The notes under the pieces: generated by a model
Seen by the model: only the letters and a program-made list of their open reading frames with translations
Database searches by the model: none
Told to the model about the DNA's origin: nothing
Source: an uncultured Lachnospiraceae bacterium
GTDB taxonomy: Bacteria; Bacillota; Clostridia; Lachnospirales; Lachnospiraceae
Assembly: GCA_947629525.1 (NCBI GenBank)
Contig: CANREB010000016.1
Location: 1 to 50,724 of the forward strand
DNA: 50,724 nucleotides
Direction: 5' to 3'
Shown: positions 37,685 through 46,240 of the stretch, piece by piece
Numbering within the stretch: the stretch's first letter is position 1
Layout: the number at the start of each line of letters is the position of its first letter
Made by a program: the position numbers and the translations under genes

Positions 37685-37713
37685 ATAATAATTTTTTCTC
37701 CAAAGTTATGCAA
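37685..37713 (-). promoter_or_regulatory. Promoter of groES-groEL
   Basis: TTGCAT (37708-37713), 17 bp, TATTAT (37685-37690). Transcription would start near 37678, so CIRCE begins at about +2. Confidence 0.7.
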
Positions 37714-37819
37714 GCAAATCCAGCGTTTATTTTCTTATATTTTCTTCTGTTATCTCTTTTTTTCTTTTATTTTCTCTTTTTTTCTAAATTTCTTCTACTT
37801 AATAATTATTTTAGAATTG

Positions 37820-38770
37820 TCATTTATTTGTACTCTTAGCATGCTTTTCCAGCCTTATTTTATACTCCTGTGAATTTTTAATTTCAAATTTATTTTCAAG
37901 CATCGCGTATTCCGCATCGGAAAATATCTCCTTAAAGCTTTCCTCCACATTCGTCTTTATTACGCAGCCTGTCGCGACACTGGGGGCAAGTATCTCATCT
38001 TCAAAATCTATGCATGCTTTCTGAAGCTTATCACAGTATTTTCCTGCCTCTTCTTCTTCGACCAGCGGCAGAAGCACATAAAACACATCGCCCTCGACCC
38101 TGCCGAGCACGGCGTTGTCCATGCCGCATTCCCTTGTAACCTTTTTTAAGATATCAGCTACTGTCACGATAAGTCTGTCGCTTTCCTCCTCGCCGTAATT
38201 GTCATCAAAAAATCTCCAGTCGTTGATGTTCACACATACGGCGGCAGTCGGAACGATGCCGCGCTTTTCCAGTTCTTTCATATGGCTTATGAAATAATTG
38301 CGGTTCAAAAGCCCTGTAAGCGGATCGTTCTGCGCGGAATATTTTACCTGATACGCGTCCTTTTCTATCTGCTGTTCCAGTTCATCTATGTATGCCGCCT
38401 GTTCACTCGCCATATACGACTTCTCGCTGTAGCCTTCCAATGTTTTAATATATGCGTCAAGCAGTTCGTTTGCCGCATCATTATCCTGTGCCTCATTCTT
38501 GTATTTGACGTAAATATGGCATACAGTCCTGCCTTTCACCCTTATCTTGTTTCCGGGTTTGTTGACCACATCAGGCTTAAATCCTTCAAAGTCGCCATTT
38601 ACCATTATTATGCCGCCATGTCTGTCGCACATAAGCGTCTCAAGGCCAAAACTCCTGTTTAACTGCAAAAGGAACTGCTGCGCTGCCTCCAGCGAAAATA
38701 AATCCTTGGGAAAATAATTTTTGCTGTTCTGCTCTACTCTTTTTACAAACGCGATTTTCTTGTTGTTCAT
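37820..38770 (-). CDS. GGDEF-domain protein with degenerate active site
   Basis: 316 aa. The N-terminal 130 residues form an unassigned sensory-like domain (F-G-L-E-T-L-M-C-D-R-H-G-G, C-H-I-Y-V-K-Y), a helical linker follows, and the C-terminal part is a GGDEF domain (N-D-P-L-T-G-L-L-N-R-N-Y-F ... V-N-I-N-D-W-R-F-F-D-D-N-Y-G). The signature is V-E-G-D-V-F in place of G-G-D/E-E-F, and no RxxD inhibitory site precedes it. It may be catalytically weak or only bind GTP or c-di-GMP. Coupled to the preceding PHP-HAD gene by an ATGA overlap. Confidence 0.88.
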   Translation of the reverse strand: MNNKKIAFVKRVEQNSKNYFPKDLFSLEAAQQFLLQLNRSFGLETLMCDRHGGIIMVNGDFEGFKPDVVNKPGNKIRVKGRTVCHIYVKYKNEAQDNDAANELLDAYIKTLEGYSEKSYMASEQAAYIDELEQQIEKDAYQVKYSAQNDPLTGLLNRNYFISHMKELEKRGIVPTAAVCVNINDWRFFDDNYGEEESDRLIVTVADILKKVTRECGMDNAVLGRVEGDVFYVLLPLVEEEEAGKYCDKLQKACIDFEDEILAPSVATGCVIKTNVEESFKEIFSDAEYAMLENKFEIKNSQEYKIRLEKHAKSTNK

Positions 38771-40449
38771 AAATTACCTCTCTCATCGTTTAATATGAAT
38801 TTATCTATCAACTCGGCTACGGCATCATTGTTATTGTCGTTAAGCGTAACATAGTCGGCACTTTCTTTTAAAATATCTTTGGCATTTGCCACCGCCGCCC
38901 CTACTCCTGCCGCTTTTATCATGGAAATGTCATTCTCCTCATCGCCTGCCGCCACGCAGTTTCTCAGCGGAATATTCAACTTTCTGCACAGAGCGCGCAG
39001 CGCATTCCCTTTTCCCGCATTCTTGTTATAAAATTCAAGATAATACGCATTTGAATACGCACATACTATTTCGCCGCACACATCCAAGGTCTCCGCCATA
39101 CTGCGCAGCGCTTCCAGTTTTGAGCGGTCGTCAAGCGATATCGCTATAAGCTTATGCGTCTCGTGCTTAATCACTTTTTTCAGGTCTGTTTCAACTATAT
39201 GCGGCATATCCACCTTTTTAGTATAAAAATCAAGTTCGTCGTCTTCGCGGCATGTCACAATGCAGGTATCAGTGTACGTCTGTATATGAACGCCCGCGCT
39301 CAAAGCCATATCAAATATTTTCTGTGCCGTTTCGAGTGTTATCGCGGACTGCTCAATCGTTTCATTATTAAGGCAGTCATACACTAGTGCGCCGTTATAT
39401 GCCGTAGCGTAAACGCCGCCCGCCACTTTTTTGTCTGCAATGTCAATCTGTCCGACAACATCCATAATGCTGTTTATCGGACGCCCGCTTGCAAACACAA
39501 AATGATGTCCCTTGGAAAGCATCTCCAAAATCTTTTTTCGCGTATGTTCCGATATCTTTTTATCCGAATTTAAAAGCGTGTCGTCTATATCCGCAAAAAG
39601 TATCTTAGTCTTAAGCGCTTTTTTCTGCTTCTCTAGTATCTCTTCATCCACATACAGCCTGCCATAGCCGACTGCAAGATCCAGTCCCGTCTTATTGCTC
39701 CCGTGAAAATCAGAACCGCCGCTTGGCAGCAGGTTGTACTTTTGGGCAAGCGCCTTTATGCGCCTTGTCTCTGCGGGGGTGTATGTGCTGTATTCAGTTT
39801 CTATACCCATAAGCCCCTCTGATTTTAGCAAAGATACGAGCGTTTCAAGCTGCTCTTTCCCCATTCCGTAAAGCGTCGGGTGTGCAAGCACAGGTATGCC
39901 GCCCGCCGAAAGCGTCACGTCGATAACTTCCTGCGGGGTGATTTTTTCACGATGGACAAAGTACGGCGTATGATCGCCCAGATACTTGTCAAATGCTTCC
40001 CTGATACTTTTTACATACCCTTTTTTTAATATAAGCTTTGCGTAGTGCGCCCTTGTGATGACCGCATCAGGAAATTCGTCCATAAGCTCATCGTATGAAA
40101 TATCTATGCCCGCTTTTTGAAGGTTGGCGCAAAGCTTATGGTTACGCTCAGTGCGCGACTTTTTAAATCTGTCTAAATAAGAGACGAACTTCGGCGCTTT
40201 ATGGTCTATAAAAAGTCCCACGATATGCACGTCACGACCATTATACTCTGTAGAATACTCTATGCCCGGTATTATTTCTATCGGCTTGTCCGCGGCGTAT
40301 TCAAGTATCTCGCTGATGCCGTCCACCGTGTCATGATCAGTGAGCGCCATCGCTTTTAATCCTTTTTCAAGCGCATAGTCTACAAGTTCTTTAGGTGAAA
40401 GCGTACCGTCCGAGCGTGTCGAATGCACATGCAAATCCACAAATCCCAT
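38767..40449 (-). CDS. PHP phosphoesterase fused to a Cof-type HAD phosphatase
   Basis: 560 aa in one frame. Residues about 3-270 form a TrpH/YciV-like PHP domain: L-H-V-H-S-T-R-S-D-G (HxH), L-T-D-H-D-T-V-D-G, P-G-I-E-Y-S, L-A-H-P-T-L-Y-G and G-S-D-F-H-G, a metal site used on 3'-5' phosphates or short RNAs. Residues about 285-560 form a HAD-IIB hydrolase: F-A-D-I-D-D-T-L-L, A-S-G-R-P and A-G-D-E-E-N-D-I-S-M. Both active sites look complete. The joint possibly couples nucleotide release with dephosphorylation; this is inference. Start 40449: AAAGGAG is upstream at about 11 nt. Confidence 0.92.
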   Translation of the reverse strand: MGFVDLHVHSTRSDGTLSPKELVDYALEKGLKAMALTDHDTVDGISEILEYAADKPIEIIPGIEYSTEYNGRDVHIVGLFIDHKAPKFVSYLDRFKKSRTERNHKLCANLQKAGIDISYDELMDEFPDAVITRAHYAKLILKKGYVKSIREAFDKYLGDHTPYFVHREKITPQEVIDVTLSAGGIPVLAHPTLYGMGKEQLETLVSLLKSEGLMGIETEYSTYTPAETRRIKALAQKYNLLPSGGSDFHGSNKTGLDLAVGYGRLYVDEEILEKQKKALKTKILFADIDDTLLNSDKKISEHTRKKILEMLSKGHHFVFASGRPINSIMDVVGQIDIADKKVAGGVYATAYNGALVYDCLNNETIEQSAITLETAQKIFDMALSAGVHIQTYTDTCIVTCREDDELDFYTKKVDMPHIVETDLKKVIKHETHKLIAISLDDRSKLEALRSMAETLDVCGEIVCAYSNAYYLEFYNKNAGKGNALRALCRKLNIPLRNCVAAGDEENDISMIKAAGVGAAVANAKDILKESADYVTLNDNNNDAVAELIDKFILNDERGNL

Positions 40450-40501
40450 CCTGCGTATGCTCCTTTCTGCAATCTGCCGGTTCATTGCATTGCGTCTTAT
40501 A

Positions 40502-40530
40502 CAAAAGCAGGCAGATTTCTAATCTGCCTG
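40502..40530 (-). terminator. Terminator overlapping the ABC-F stop codon
   Basis: Minus strand: CAGGCAGATT, AGA, AATCTGCCTG, C, TTTTG. The stop codon TAG is in the loop. Confidence 0.7.
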
Positions 40531-42171
40531 TTCTCCTGTTTCATCTTCCGCTTCAGCAGTATAGACCGCTGTTCTCTTTCTTGCCATCTCATCACTTGCA
40601 AGGTATTCGTCATATGTTGTTATCTTGTCTACAAGCGAACCGTCCGGAAGTATTTCCATTATGCGGTTTGCCGTAGTTTCCACAAACTGGTGGTCATGAC
40701 AGGAAAATATCGCAACTCCCGGAAACTTGATTATTCCGTTGTTCAAAGCTGTTATCGACTCCATGTCAAGATGGTTGGTCGGCTCGTCAAGTATAAGGCA
40801 GTTAGCTCCGCTTATCATCATCTTGCTTAAAAGACAGCGGACTTTCTCGCCTCCCGAAAGCACTTTTACCTTTTTGACGCCGTCTTCGCCCGCAAATAAC
40901 ATACGTCCCAAAAATCCGCGCACATATGTGATATCGTCAACGGGCGAATAGCTCATAAGCCATTCCGCGATAGTATAATCGTTGTTAAACTCATTAGTCG
41001 GGTCTTTGGGGAAATACGCCTGCGACGTTGTGACTCCCCACTTGAACGAACCCTCGTCAGGCTCTATTTCACCCATAAGGATTTGGAAAAGCGTGGTTTT
41101 CGCAAGTTCGTTGCCGCCCACAAACGCCACTTTATCTTCACGCCTAAGTATAAATGAAATATTGTCAAGTACTTTCTCACCGTTTATCGTCTTGGAAAGG
41201 TTTGTAACCGTAAGCACTTCGTTGCCTATCTCGCGGTCAGGTCTGAAATCTATATATGGATATTTGCGGCTTGAAGGCTTGATTTCATCAAGTTCGATCT
41301 TCTCCAACGCTCTCTTTCTTGAAGTTGCCTGCTTTGACTTTGATGCGTTCGCAGAGAAACGTGAGATAAATTCCTGAAGTTCTTTGATCTTTTCTTCTTT
41401 TTTCTTGTTTGCTTCCTTCATCTGTCTGACAAGCAACTGGCTTGACTCATACCAAAAATCATAGTTTCCCGCATAAAGCTGTATCTTGCCGTAATCGATA
41501 TCCGCTATCTGTGTACATACTTTATTAAGGAAATATCGGTCATGCGATACGACGATGACCGTATTTTCAAACTCGATCAAAAACTCCTCCAACCACGCGA
41601 TAGCATCCAAATCAAGATGGTTCGTCGGCTCGTCAAGAAGCAGGATATCGGGATTACCGAAAAGCGCTTTTGCAAGAAGTACCTTTACTTTGTCACTGCC
41701 GTTCAGGTCACGCATAACGGAATAGTGAAGCTCCGTGCCTATTCCGAGTCCGTTCAACAGCTGCGCGGCGTCAGACTCTGCTTCCCATCCGTTCATCTCG
41801 GCAAATTCGCCTTCAAGTTCGCTCGCGCGTATTCCGTCCTCATCGGAAAAATCTTCTTTTGCGTAAATGGCTTCCTTTTCTTTCATTATCTCATACAGAC
41901 GTTCGTTACCCATAATAACGACGTCCAAAACGGTATAATCATCATACTTGAAATGATCCTGTTCAAGCACTGACAGTCTCTGTCCCGGTGTGATCGATAT
42001 ATCGCCTTTTGTTGTTTCAAGCTTGCCTGACAGGATTTTCAGAAATGTGGATTTTCCCGCGCCGTTTGCACCGATCAATCCATAGCAGTTGCCTTCGGTA
42101 AATTTAATGTTTACGTCTTCAAATAATGCTTTCTTTCCCACCCTGTAAGTCACATTGTTTGCACTAATCAT
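40519..42171 (-). CDS. ABC-F family ATPase (YbiT-like ribosome-associated)
   Basis: 550 aa with two ATPase domains and no membrane part. NBD1 has a normal Walker A (G-A-N-G-A-G-K-S-T) and Walker B (L-L-L-D-E-P-T-N-H-L-D), but its signature reads L-N-G-S-D-K-V. NBD2 has a changed Walker A (G-G-N-E-L-A-K-T-T) with a normal signature (L-S-G-G-E-K-V) and L-I-L-D-E-P-T-N-H-L-D. The linker is charged and helical, as in proteins that enter the ribosomal E site. The role is probably translation control rather than transport. A subfamily trait or loss of one ATP site is possible. Confidence 0.93.
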   Translation of the reverse strand: MISANNVTYRVGKKALFEDVNIKFTEGNCYGLIGANGAGKSTFLKILSGKLETTKGDISITPGQRLSVLEQDHFKYDDYTVLDVVIMGNERLYEIMKEKEAIYAKEDFSDEDGIRASELEGEFAEMNGWEAESDAAQLLNGLGIGTELHYSVMRDLNGSDKVKVLLAKALFGNPDILLLDEPTNHLDLDAIAWLEEFLIEFENTVIVVSHDRYFLNKVCTQIADIDYGKIQLYAGNYDFWYESSQLLVRQMKEANKKKEEKIKELQEFISRFSANASKSKQATSRKRALEKIELDEIKPSSRKYPYIDFRPDREIGNEVLTVTNLSKTINGEKVLDNISFILRREDKVAFVGGNELAKTTLFQILMGEIEPDEGSFKWGVTTSQAYFPKDPTNEFNNDYTIAEWLMSYSPVDDITYVRGFLGRMLFAGEDGVKKVKVLSGGEKVRCLLSKMMISGANCLILDEPTNHLDMESITALNNGIIKFPGVAIFSCHDHQFVETTANRIMEILPDGSLVDKITTYDEYLASDEMARKRTAVYTAEAEDETGEQAD

Positions 42172-42271
42172 AATAAAACCTCATATTTCCAATATTTTCA
42201 CTGTTCACAGTCACTTATTTCATTATACACAACGGGAAGGGGTTTTTCAAGTGGAAATGAGGGGTGATGGG

Positions 42272-42316
42272 GCAATGCGCCGCTTATTTTGTATATTCTG
42301 CCTTAGTTCGTCCGTC
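42272..42316. repeat. Truncated RPT2 element, copy e (arm type ATAAGGCAG)
   Basis: Only the right half of the element remains (G-C-A-A-T-G-C-G-C-C-G-C core half, then TGTATATTCTGCCTTA) followed by GTTCGTCCGTC, which complements the left flank of copies c and d. It lies between the ABC-F gene and the DUF4143-type ATPase. Confidence 0.8.
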
Positions 42317-42359
42317 ATTGTAAGAGGGGCTGGCTGGGTGGGGATGAGGGGTATTGGGG

Positions 42360-43583
42360 TTAGAGGAAGTTTATGGGGATTATTTTGTCTGAGCCGTTGA
42401 GGGTTATGAGTTTGTCGTAAAGGCAGACTACGCCGCCCGGTCCGCGTTTTATATTTGGAAGTTTATTTAGAAGGTTGAAAGCGTCGGTGTCTTTTTTTTG
42501 CGGGTCGGCGTGCTTTTTCATTTCTATCGGATGCAGGATGCCGTTTTCTTCGATTAAAAGATCGATTTCATTCATGTCCTTGTCGCGGTAGAAGTACAGG
42601 GGAAGTTCTAAAATTCCCCGATTGTAATAACTTTTTATGATTTCTGATACTACAAAGCTCTCAAAGAATGCTCCCGCCATCGCGCCGTTTTTCAGTACGT
42701 CCGGTGTGTTCCATTTTGTCAGATAAGCGGCAAGTCCAGTGTCGAGGAAATACAGCTTCGGCGTTTTTATTGCTCTTTTTGCAATATTATTGAAGTATGG
42801 CTGAAGCAGATATACAATGTTGGACGCCACGAGAACTGAGAGCCATCGTTCAGCTGTGGGCTGGCTGATGCCGACATCTCTTGCCAAAGACGACAAATTC
42901 AAGAGTTGTCCTGTAGAAGCGGCAGCAGCCACCATGAATTTTGTAAATTTTACAGTGTCCCCAATATCCGATAGTTCCCGCACATCACGTTCAATGTAGG
43001 TGCGTACATACGCACCGTAAAACATCTGCCAGTTGAAATCGGGATTGTCCTGCAGCTCCGGCATAGAGCCGCGATGTATCGTGTTCCACACTTCATCGTA
43101 GGAAATGTCCGCCATGTGCAGCTTTCGCTGTGAGAAGTATTCTTCTGTAGGCAGAAACGGTACATCGAATGTTATCCCGTGGGACTCGCGCAGAGAAAAT
43201 CCAAGCAGTGTGACCAGTCCGATGCGTCCGGCGAGGGACTCGCTTACTCCTTTCATCATTTTGAATTGCTGAGAGCCGCACATGAAGAACTGCCCTTTTT
43301 TTCGCTCTCGATCGAGCGACATTTTAATCTGCTCAAATAAAGCCGGCGCTTTTTGAATTTCGTCCACAAATACGGGGGGCGGATTATCTTTAAAAAAGGT
43401 TCCGCTTTCCTCTTCGGCGCTTGCCCGAAGTATAGGATCGTCCAGTGTGGCGTAATTCATTCCGTCTGTCATTCTCTTTAACATGGTGGTTTTGCCGACT
43501 TGTCTGGGTCCGGCAACAAGCACGGCTCCAAACATTTGTGCAAGCTCCTGCACGGTTTTTTCAGCGTGTCTATTGATATACAC
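42360..43583 (-). CDS. AAA-type ATPase with DUF4143 C-terminal domain
   Basis: 407 aa. Walker A A-G-P-R-Q-V-G-K-T-T-M near residue 25, Walker B P-V-F-V-D-E-I-Q-K-A-P, sensor G-S-Q-Q-F, then a winged-helix-like middle (L-A-R-D-V-G-I-S-Q-P-T-A-E-R-W) and a nuclease-like C-terminal fold (F-E-S-F-V-V-S-E-I, D-M-N-E-I-D-L-L-I, I-E-M-K-K). The family is common in gut bacteria and anaerobes; its role is unknown, and links to mobile DNA or defence have been suggested. It starts with GTG, AGGAG 9 nt upstream. Flanked by RPT2 copies e and c. Confidence 0.93.
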   Translation of the reverse strand: MYINRHAEKTVQELAQMFGAVLVAGPRQVGKTTMLKRMTDGMNYATLDDPILRASAEEESGTFFKDNPPPVFVDEIQKAPALFEQIKMSLDRERKKGQFFMCGSQQFKMMKGVSESLAGRIGLVTLLGFSLRESHGITFDVPFLPTEEYFSQRKLHMADISYDEVWNTIHRGSMPELQDNPDFNWQMFYGAYVRTYIERDVRELSDIGDTVKFTKFMVAAAASTGQLLNLSSLARDVGISQPTAERWLSVLVASNIVYLLQPYFNNIAKRAIKTPKLYFLDTGLAAYLTKWNTPDVLKNGAMAGAFFESFVVSEIIKSYYNRGILELPLYFYRDKDMNEIDLLIEENGILHPIEMKKHADPQKKDTDAFNLLNKLPNIKRGPGGVVCLYDKLITLNGSDKIIPINFL

Positions 43584-43698
43584 AGTGTAGCGCTCCTTTC
43601 GGCTGATTTAATATTTGATATTATTATAGACGAAAATTGGGGTGTTTATCAATGGGTTTTTATGAAAAAAATTTTTAAAAAAAGGGCGTGGGACGGAC

Positions 43699-43775
43699 GA
43701 AATAAGGCAGAATATACAAAAACGCGGCGCTGCTGTCGCAATGCGCCGCTTATTTTGTATATTCTGCCTTATTTC
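43699..43775. repeat. RPT2 palindromic element, copy c (arm type ATAAGGCAG)
   Basis: 77 bp, near-perfect palindrome: GAAATAAGGCAGAATATAC, core AAAAACGCGGCGC, then GCGCCGCTTATTTTG and the complementary arm. The core is the reverse complement of copies a and b. Flanks GTGGGACG on the left and TGTTGTTGTG on the right are shared with copy d. Confidence 0.9.
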
Positions 43776-43860
43776 TGTGTTGTTGTGAGTGGTGCTGAAA
43801 GGCTGCTTGGGAAGTTGTTTTGGTTCTGTAGGATTGATGCTGTAATGTATTTATCGGTTA

Positions 43861-44262
43861 TTATTCGATTGTTATATGATATTCTTCGTCATTGTTTTCA
43901 TCTGTGCATGGAACGGCATAAAAGCGTTTCCCTATGAGCGTCCTCAGCTTTCGGATATCCTCTATTTCATCAGAGCCAAATTCCTGATAGCAGGTCGTTT
44001 CACTCTGCTCGTTCAGTTCGTCGTAAAAATCGGTAACATACACATTAAATTCGTCCATAAGATCCTCAAACGGTATCTGACTGATATCTTGTGGTGAACC
44101 TTCTTCTTCACCATAGCACTCCGTCTCCATTTCAAACGAAAGTGAAGTGACAAATATATCCTCGTCCTCATATGGATTTTTTGTCCTATAAATTCCTTCC
44201 TCAATCTGCTTAAAATCCGGTGAGGAATACTTTTCCGGTGTGTAACTTTTAAAATTTTTCAT
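43861..44262 (-). CDS. Acidic protein of unknown function
   Basis: 133 aa, not recognised. Rich in Glu/Asp, no signal peptide or membrane helix; begins M-K-N-F-K-S-Y-T-P-E-K-Y and ends N-D-E-E-Y-H-I-T-I-E. Ribosome site AAAGGAG 8 nt from ATG. Its promoter carries a G8 tract in the spacer (see the promoter entry). It follows the ABC exporter pair on the same strand, 188 bp downstream, with its own promoter in the gap. Could be a cytoplasmic partner or immunity-type protein; this is only a guess. Confidence 0.7.
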   Translation of the reverse strand: MKNFKSYTPEKYSSPDFKQIEEGIYRTKNPYEDEDIFVTSLSFEMETECYGEEEGSPQDISQIPFEDLMDEFNVYVTDFYDELNEQSETTCYQEFGSDEIEDIRKLRTLIGKRFYAVPCTDENNDEEYHITIE

Positions 44263-44339
44263 AATTGATTTTCTCCTTTAAATCTGTATTATGTTTATTT
44301 TACCACAATTGCACCCACAATTCCATTAAATGCTTCTCC

Positions 44340-44371
44340 ATTATACCCCCCCCTCTGTATATTTCTGTCAA
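44340..44371 (-). promoter_or_regulatory. Promoter with G8 tract in a 20-bp spacer (acidic protein gene)
   Basis: TTGACA (44366-44371) and TATAAT (44340-44345) on the minus strand are both perfect, but the spacer is 20 bp and contains eight consecutive G. Transcription would begin near 44333, about 70 nt before the ATG at 44262. About 70 bp around it match 49223-49293. Confidence 0.8.
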
Positions 44372-44450
44372 TCATTTTTTATGATATCCACCAACATATT
44401 TTTTACCATTTTCAATTTTGGCAGCAATACAAACAATTGAAGTCACCTCA

Positions 44451-46223
44451 TCAATGATACCACTTAGATTGTGCAAGCCAAAGCTCGTAATATTTGCCAT
44501 GATTATGTATGAGAAAGTCATGTGTACCTTGTTCCACTATTTTTCCGTTATCCATAACAACAATTTTATCAGCCTTTTTACACATCCCGATCCTATGGGA
44601 TATTACAATACAGGTTCTTTCTTCCGCTATTTCTAAAAAACGATTTAATAAATCAAACTCAAGCAGAGGATCTATTGCGCTTGTCGGCTCATCTAACACT
44701 ATGATATCCGCATTTTTATACATGGCTCTTGCCAAAGCTACTCTTTGCCATTCCCCGCCCGATAAATCTGCATCCCCGAACTCAATTCCCAGCATTGTAT
44801 CATATCCGCCTAATCTGTCCCTAATCTCTGACAAATCACACATGGAAAAGAATGAGTCTATGTTAAGCGTACGATTATTTATATTACTTATCAAAACGTT
44901 GTCTGCCAAAGAAATCGCGTATCTTTCAAAACTTTGGATAGCAATTGAGAAATTCTGCAAATACGAAGTGTTTTGAAAATCTGATTGAGGCATCCCATTT
45001 ACAAATAAAGATCCTGTCTGTGGTTTATATAGTCCCAAAATTAATTTCGACAAGGTGGTTTTACCTGAACCATTCTCCCCGACTATAACAATCAGCTGTC
45101 CTTTGTCAACAGTCAAATCCACATTTTCAACAGCATATTTTTGGTTATTTTGATAACTGTACGATACATTTTTTAATTCTATCCTTTTTATACCATCTTC
45201 CATTTTGACAGTACCGCTTTTATCTTTTGGAAAATCCAAAAAATCATAATAATCATCTGCGTATTTACATATATTGTCAATTTCCGAAAAATAGGAAAAC
45301 AAATCGGAAGCTTTTCCCTGCATAGTAGTAAATACGCCGATACAAGCGGCAAACATACCTACTGTGATAACATCTTTCCTAACCAATCCGATTGCTGAAA
45401 TCAACGCAAGTATATATAATGAATTTTTCAAAAGCTCTGCCAGATTTCTGCCTGCATCTTCTTTTATCAATAACTTTTTTCTGGTCTTTAAAACTTTGTG
45501 CTGTACATCAAAAAAATATTTTTTTAAGTAATCTCCAAAATTATATATCCTGTTTTCCCTAATCGTTTCCTTCTTTGTCATAATTTCCCAAAGATAAGCG
45601 CTTAATCTGCTTGTCTGTGTCTGTTCAACAGAAAACCGATATTCTTTTCTGCCAATCCAAAATGACACCATTGCTGATGGAAAAACGCTCATAAAGGCTA
45701 GTATAACAAGTGATAAACTATAACCGTAAAGAATCATCATAGTGCCTGCTAACTGGATCATAATTGGAACTATATGAAAAGCAGTCATAAACACAGACAT
45801 AATTCTATCCTGATAGATTGCGTCTTTCGCTCTCCAAAACATATTTTGTATCTGCGGGTTATGAGTCACTTCCAAAGAAATATTTACCAAATGCTCAGAT
45901 AGTCTATGATGGAAATGTTCCATTTTGGGTATAATCAGTATATTATCAATATAGTACATAACAACAGAACTCATTTGAAGTACAACATAACATAAGACAT
46001 AGCCTGTTACGCTTATGATAAAGTCCTTTTTCACCTGTTCCGAATTTATTAATCTTCCTGCGTAATCAATAATATCCGCTAAAAGATTTACATTTAAGAC
46101 TGCTATCAAAGCAGATACAATGCCGATGACTATCTTTACTGTTACTATACCGGGCATTATTTCAAATAAATCCTTTGTGGCTTTTTGTATTGTAACCACA
46201 TTACTTCCGGATTTTGATTTCAT
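44451..46223 (-). CDS. ABC exporter half (membrane domain plus ATPase), second of a pair
   Basis: 590 aa. Five to six membrane helices in the first 310 residues, then an ATPase domain: Walker A G-E-N-G-S-G-K-T-T, signature L-S-G-G-E-W-Q-R-V, Walker B I-V-L-D-E-P-T-S-A-I-D and the switch His (I-V-I-S-H-R-I-G). It would form a heterodimer with the protein encoded upstream, 17 bp away. Both ATP sites look complete. The substrate is unknown; no peptide precursor or maturation enzyme is next to it. GGAGG lies 4 nt from ATG 46223. AT-rich, flanked by RPT2 copies c and d. Confidence 0.94.
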   Translation of the reverse strand: MKSKSGSNVVTIQKATKDLFEIMPGIVTVKIVIGIVSALIAVLNVNLLADIIDYAGRLINSEQVKKDFIISVTGYVLCYVVLQMSSVVMYYIDNILIIPKMEHFHHRLSEHLVNISLEVTHNPQIQNMFWRAKDAIYQDRIMSVFMTAFHIVPIMIQLAGTMMILYGYSLSLVILAFMSVFPSAMVSFWIGRKEYRFSVEQTQTSRLSAYLWEIMTKKETIRENRIYNFGDYLKKYFFDVQHKVLKTRKKLLIKEDAGRNLAELLKNSLYILALISAIGLVRKDVITVGMFAACIGVFTTMQGKASDLFSYFSEIDNICKYADDYYDFLDFPKDKSGTVKMEDGIKRIELKNVSYSYQNNQKYAVENVDLTVDKGQLIVIVGENGSGKTTLSKLILGLYKPQTGSLFVNGMPQSDFQNTSYLQNFSIAIQSFERYAISLADNVLISNINNRTLNIDSFFSMCDLSEIRDRLGGYDTMLGIEFGDADLSGGEWQRVALARAMYKNADIIVLDEPTSAIDPLLEFDLLNRFLEIAEERTCIVISHRIGMCKKADKIVVMDNGKIVEQGTHDFLIHNHGKYYELWLAQSKWYH

Positions 46224-46240
46224 TTGTCCTCCAAAATTTC

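Noticed and set aside
44371..44445. A 24-codon frame (V-T-S-I-V-C-I-A-A-K-I-E-N-G) just after the ABC gene.
   Set aside because: It overlaps the shared promoter region, and the matching stretch near 49285 is broken by a stop. Too short to support.
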